A stretch of 64,000 bases of DNA from Synechococcales cyanobacterium S06 (lineage in GTDB: Bacteria > Cyanobacteriota > Cyanobacteriia > Cyanobacteriales > JAABRE01), in the NCBI GenBank assembly GCA_011391125.1, contig JAABRE010000009.1, positions 1-64,000 on the forward strand, given 5' to 3'. Position numbers and translations under genes: made by a program. The notes under the pieces are model-generated. The model saw only the letters and a program-made list of their open reading frames with translations. It searched no databases and was not told the DNA's origin. Shown here piece by piece: positions 62,996-64,000 of this stretch (the first letter of the stretch is position 1; each line of letters opens with the position of its first letter).

Positions 62996-64000
62996 TTACT
63001 GATTAGAATTTGCGGGAATTTTTTGTAATCTTCGTTTAAATTCCTCCACTAATTCTGCTTTTGTTCTTTGTTTTTGGCCAATATTAACATAGTGATCGGC
63101 TAATTCTTCTAACTTGCCATTTAACACTAAGTTTCCAACTTGACCAGAACTAAGACCAGTAAAAATAAATCCATCATTTTTGATATAATTAGGAAGTTGT
63201 TGTTGGAAATATTTGGGTAGGGAAAACCAAGGAATTCCGGGGTTTTCATGGTGTTCAATGTGATAACCATCGTTAAAGTTTAAAGAGTTACCACGATTAT
63301 TAATACAAGCAAAAGTTGAGCGATAATTATTGTTAGGTTCATCCGGATCAACAAAAATATGTTGTTTCCAATTTCCTTCCATTAAAGCAAAAGACATTAT
63401 TAATGTGGGTAAGATAAAAACGAACAATGTAGTAATCGGTTTTAAGGCAAAAAGTCCAGCTATAATAGTAAAAAATAAGACTTCTCCAATGATAGAATGC
63501 AAAGCAGCTTTATAACGTTTTTTGAGAATTAAATGATAAGGAAGTTCAAACCAAATAAACAAAGCAAATCGCAACATATATTTCAAATGTTCTCGTTTAG
63601 AATCCCTTTGATAACCCATAGTTGAACTAACATCATGGGGGGCCATATTATTCTCAGAATGGTGCATTGCCAAATGATGAGCATAATACATCAAGGGAGG
63701 AATACCAAAAAAAGCGCATAAAAATGTGGTATTAATATGTTTGAGAAAGCGCCATTTTTTATTGAAAATGGGTGTATGGGTAGAATAATGCAGTGCAAGA
63801 ATAAAAGACCGCGTATAAACTATAATATTAAAAATCAGATAAAAACTACCAATACAATAGATAAAAATATTCGGTATTTTACCCTCTAAAAAATACAAGG
63901 AAATCCCCAGAGGAATCGAAGTGAGAAAAATATTAATCATCACATACAAAATGTAGATATGTTCTGGTTGTTTCTTGTTAATAATATTATTAATCAACCA
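62996..64000 (-). CDS. Membrane fatty acid desaturase (5' end beyond window)
   Basis: About 333 residues are visible. The frame stays open to the right edge with no ATG, so the true start is outside. Three histidine boxes are present: HYSTH, HHLAMHH and HIEHH, which hold the di-iron centre of membrane desaturases. Four membrane segments are seen. Substrate position and lipid are unknown. It is convergent with the tmk-like gene, 21 bases apart. Confidence 0.85.
   Translation of the reverse strand, partial: WLINNIINKKQPEHIYILYVMINIFLTSIPLGISLYFLEGKIPNIFIYCIGSFYLIFNIIVYTRSFILALHYSTHTPIFNKKWRFLKHINTTFLCAFFGIPPLMYYAHHLAMHHSENNMAPHDVSSTMGYQRDSKREHLKYMLRFALFIWFELPYHLILKKRYKAALHSIIGEVLFFTIIAGLFALKPITTLFVFILPTLIMSFALMEGNWKQHIFVDPDEPNNNYRSTFACINNRGNSLNFNDGYHIEHHENPGIPWFSLPKYFQQQLPNYIKNDGFIFTGLSSGQVGNLVLNGKLEELADHYVNIGQKQRTKAELVEEFKRRLQKIPANSNQ

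Overview
The window is a piece of a cyanobacterial chromosome. It carries photosynthesis and cyanobacterial housekeeping genes (psbZ, ndhF, a rbcR/ycf30-type LysR gene, DUF1815, DUF1822, an orthocaspase, pilB/pilT/pilC). The base composition is AT-rich, many HIP1-type GCGATCGC octamers are present, and short heptamer tandem repeats typical of cyanobacterial intergenic DNA recur. A coccoid cyanobacterium of the Cyanobacterium/Geminocystis kind would fit, but the genus is inference. No rRNA, CRISPR array or intact transposase gene was seen.

Layout. 0-2.6 kb: a partner-switching set (STAS antagonist, receiver-PP2C phosphatase, RsbW-like kinase). 2.8-8.5 kb: a DHH-CBS-nucleotidyltransferase fusion, psbZ, ribH, tRNA-Gly(GCC) and a TPR protein. 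8.7-11.9 kb: an ethanolamine-type permease, a PhzF-like protein and an unknown protein. 12.0-16.7 kb: pilB-pilT-pilC. 17-22.4 kb: grpE-dnaK-dnaJ-tusA-like-rsgA, the last three with 4-bp overlaps. 22.6-28.7 kb: a DJ-1 gene fragment, DUF1815, pgl, an FHA protein, a rhodanese, an NYN nuclease-like protein and leuA. 28.7-30.8 kb: an accessory zone dense in miniature elements, with a PIN-toxin gene broken by one of them. 30.9-36.2 kb: a CHAT-protease/periplasmic-receptor fusion with a DUF1822 gene and a sigma-like gene. 36.4-41.5 kb: an RTX-type protein, a GRDP-like fragment and a Ser/Thr kinase with a Cys-polyGly tail. 41.8-44.9 kb: tandem GT-C-like membrane proteins. 45.3-47.4 kb: ndhF. 47.4-49.4 kb: a restriction-modification cassette between two copies of the ndhF terminator region, with its endonuclease gene split by a miniature transposon. 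49.4-50.5 kb: a Panacea-MazF-like toxin-antitoxin pair. 50.8-64 kb: orthocaspase, purS-purQ, ctp, a CBS/MCP-like protein, an NnrU protein divergent from rbcR, a second kinase, a degenerate flavoprotein overlapping a tmk-like gene, and an edge-truncated desaturase.

The clearest new observations are structural. A 124-bp TA-flanked miniature inverted-repeat element (seven copies, called family A) sits inside an MvaI/BcnI-type endonuclease gene, and removing it restores the frame exactly. A different 109-bp element with an AAT duplication has broken a PIN toxin gene, again with exact restoration on removal. The restriction-modification cassette is bracketed by copies of the ndhF 3' region. The best candidate for an undescribed system is the three-gene unit at 30.9-36.2 kb, whose effector joins a cytoplasmic CHAT (caspase-like) domain through one membrane segment to a periplasmic ligand-binding domain.
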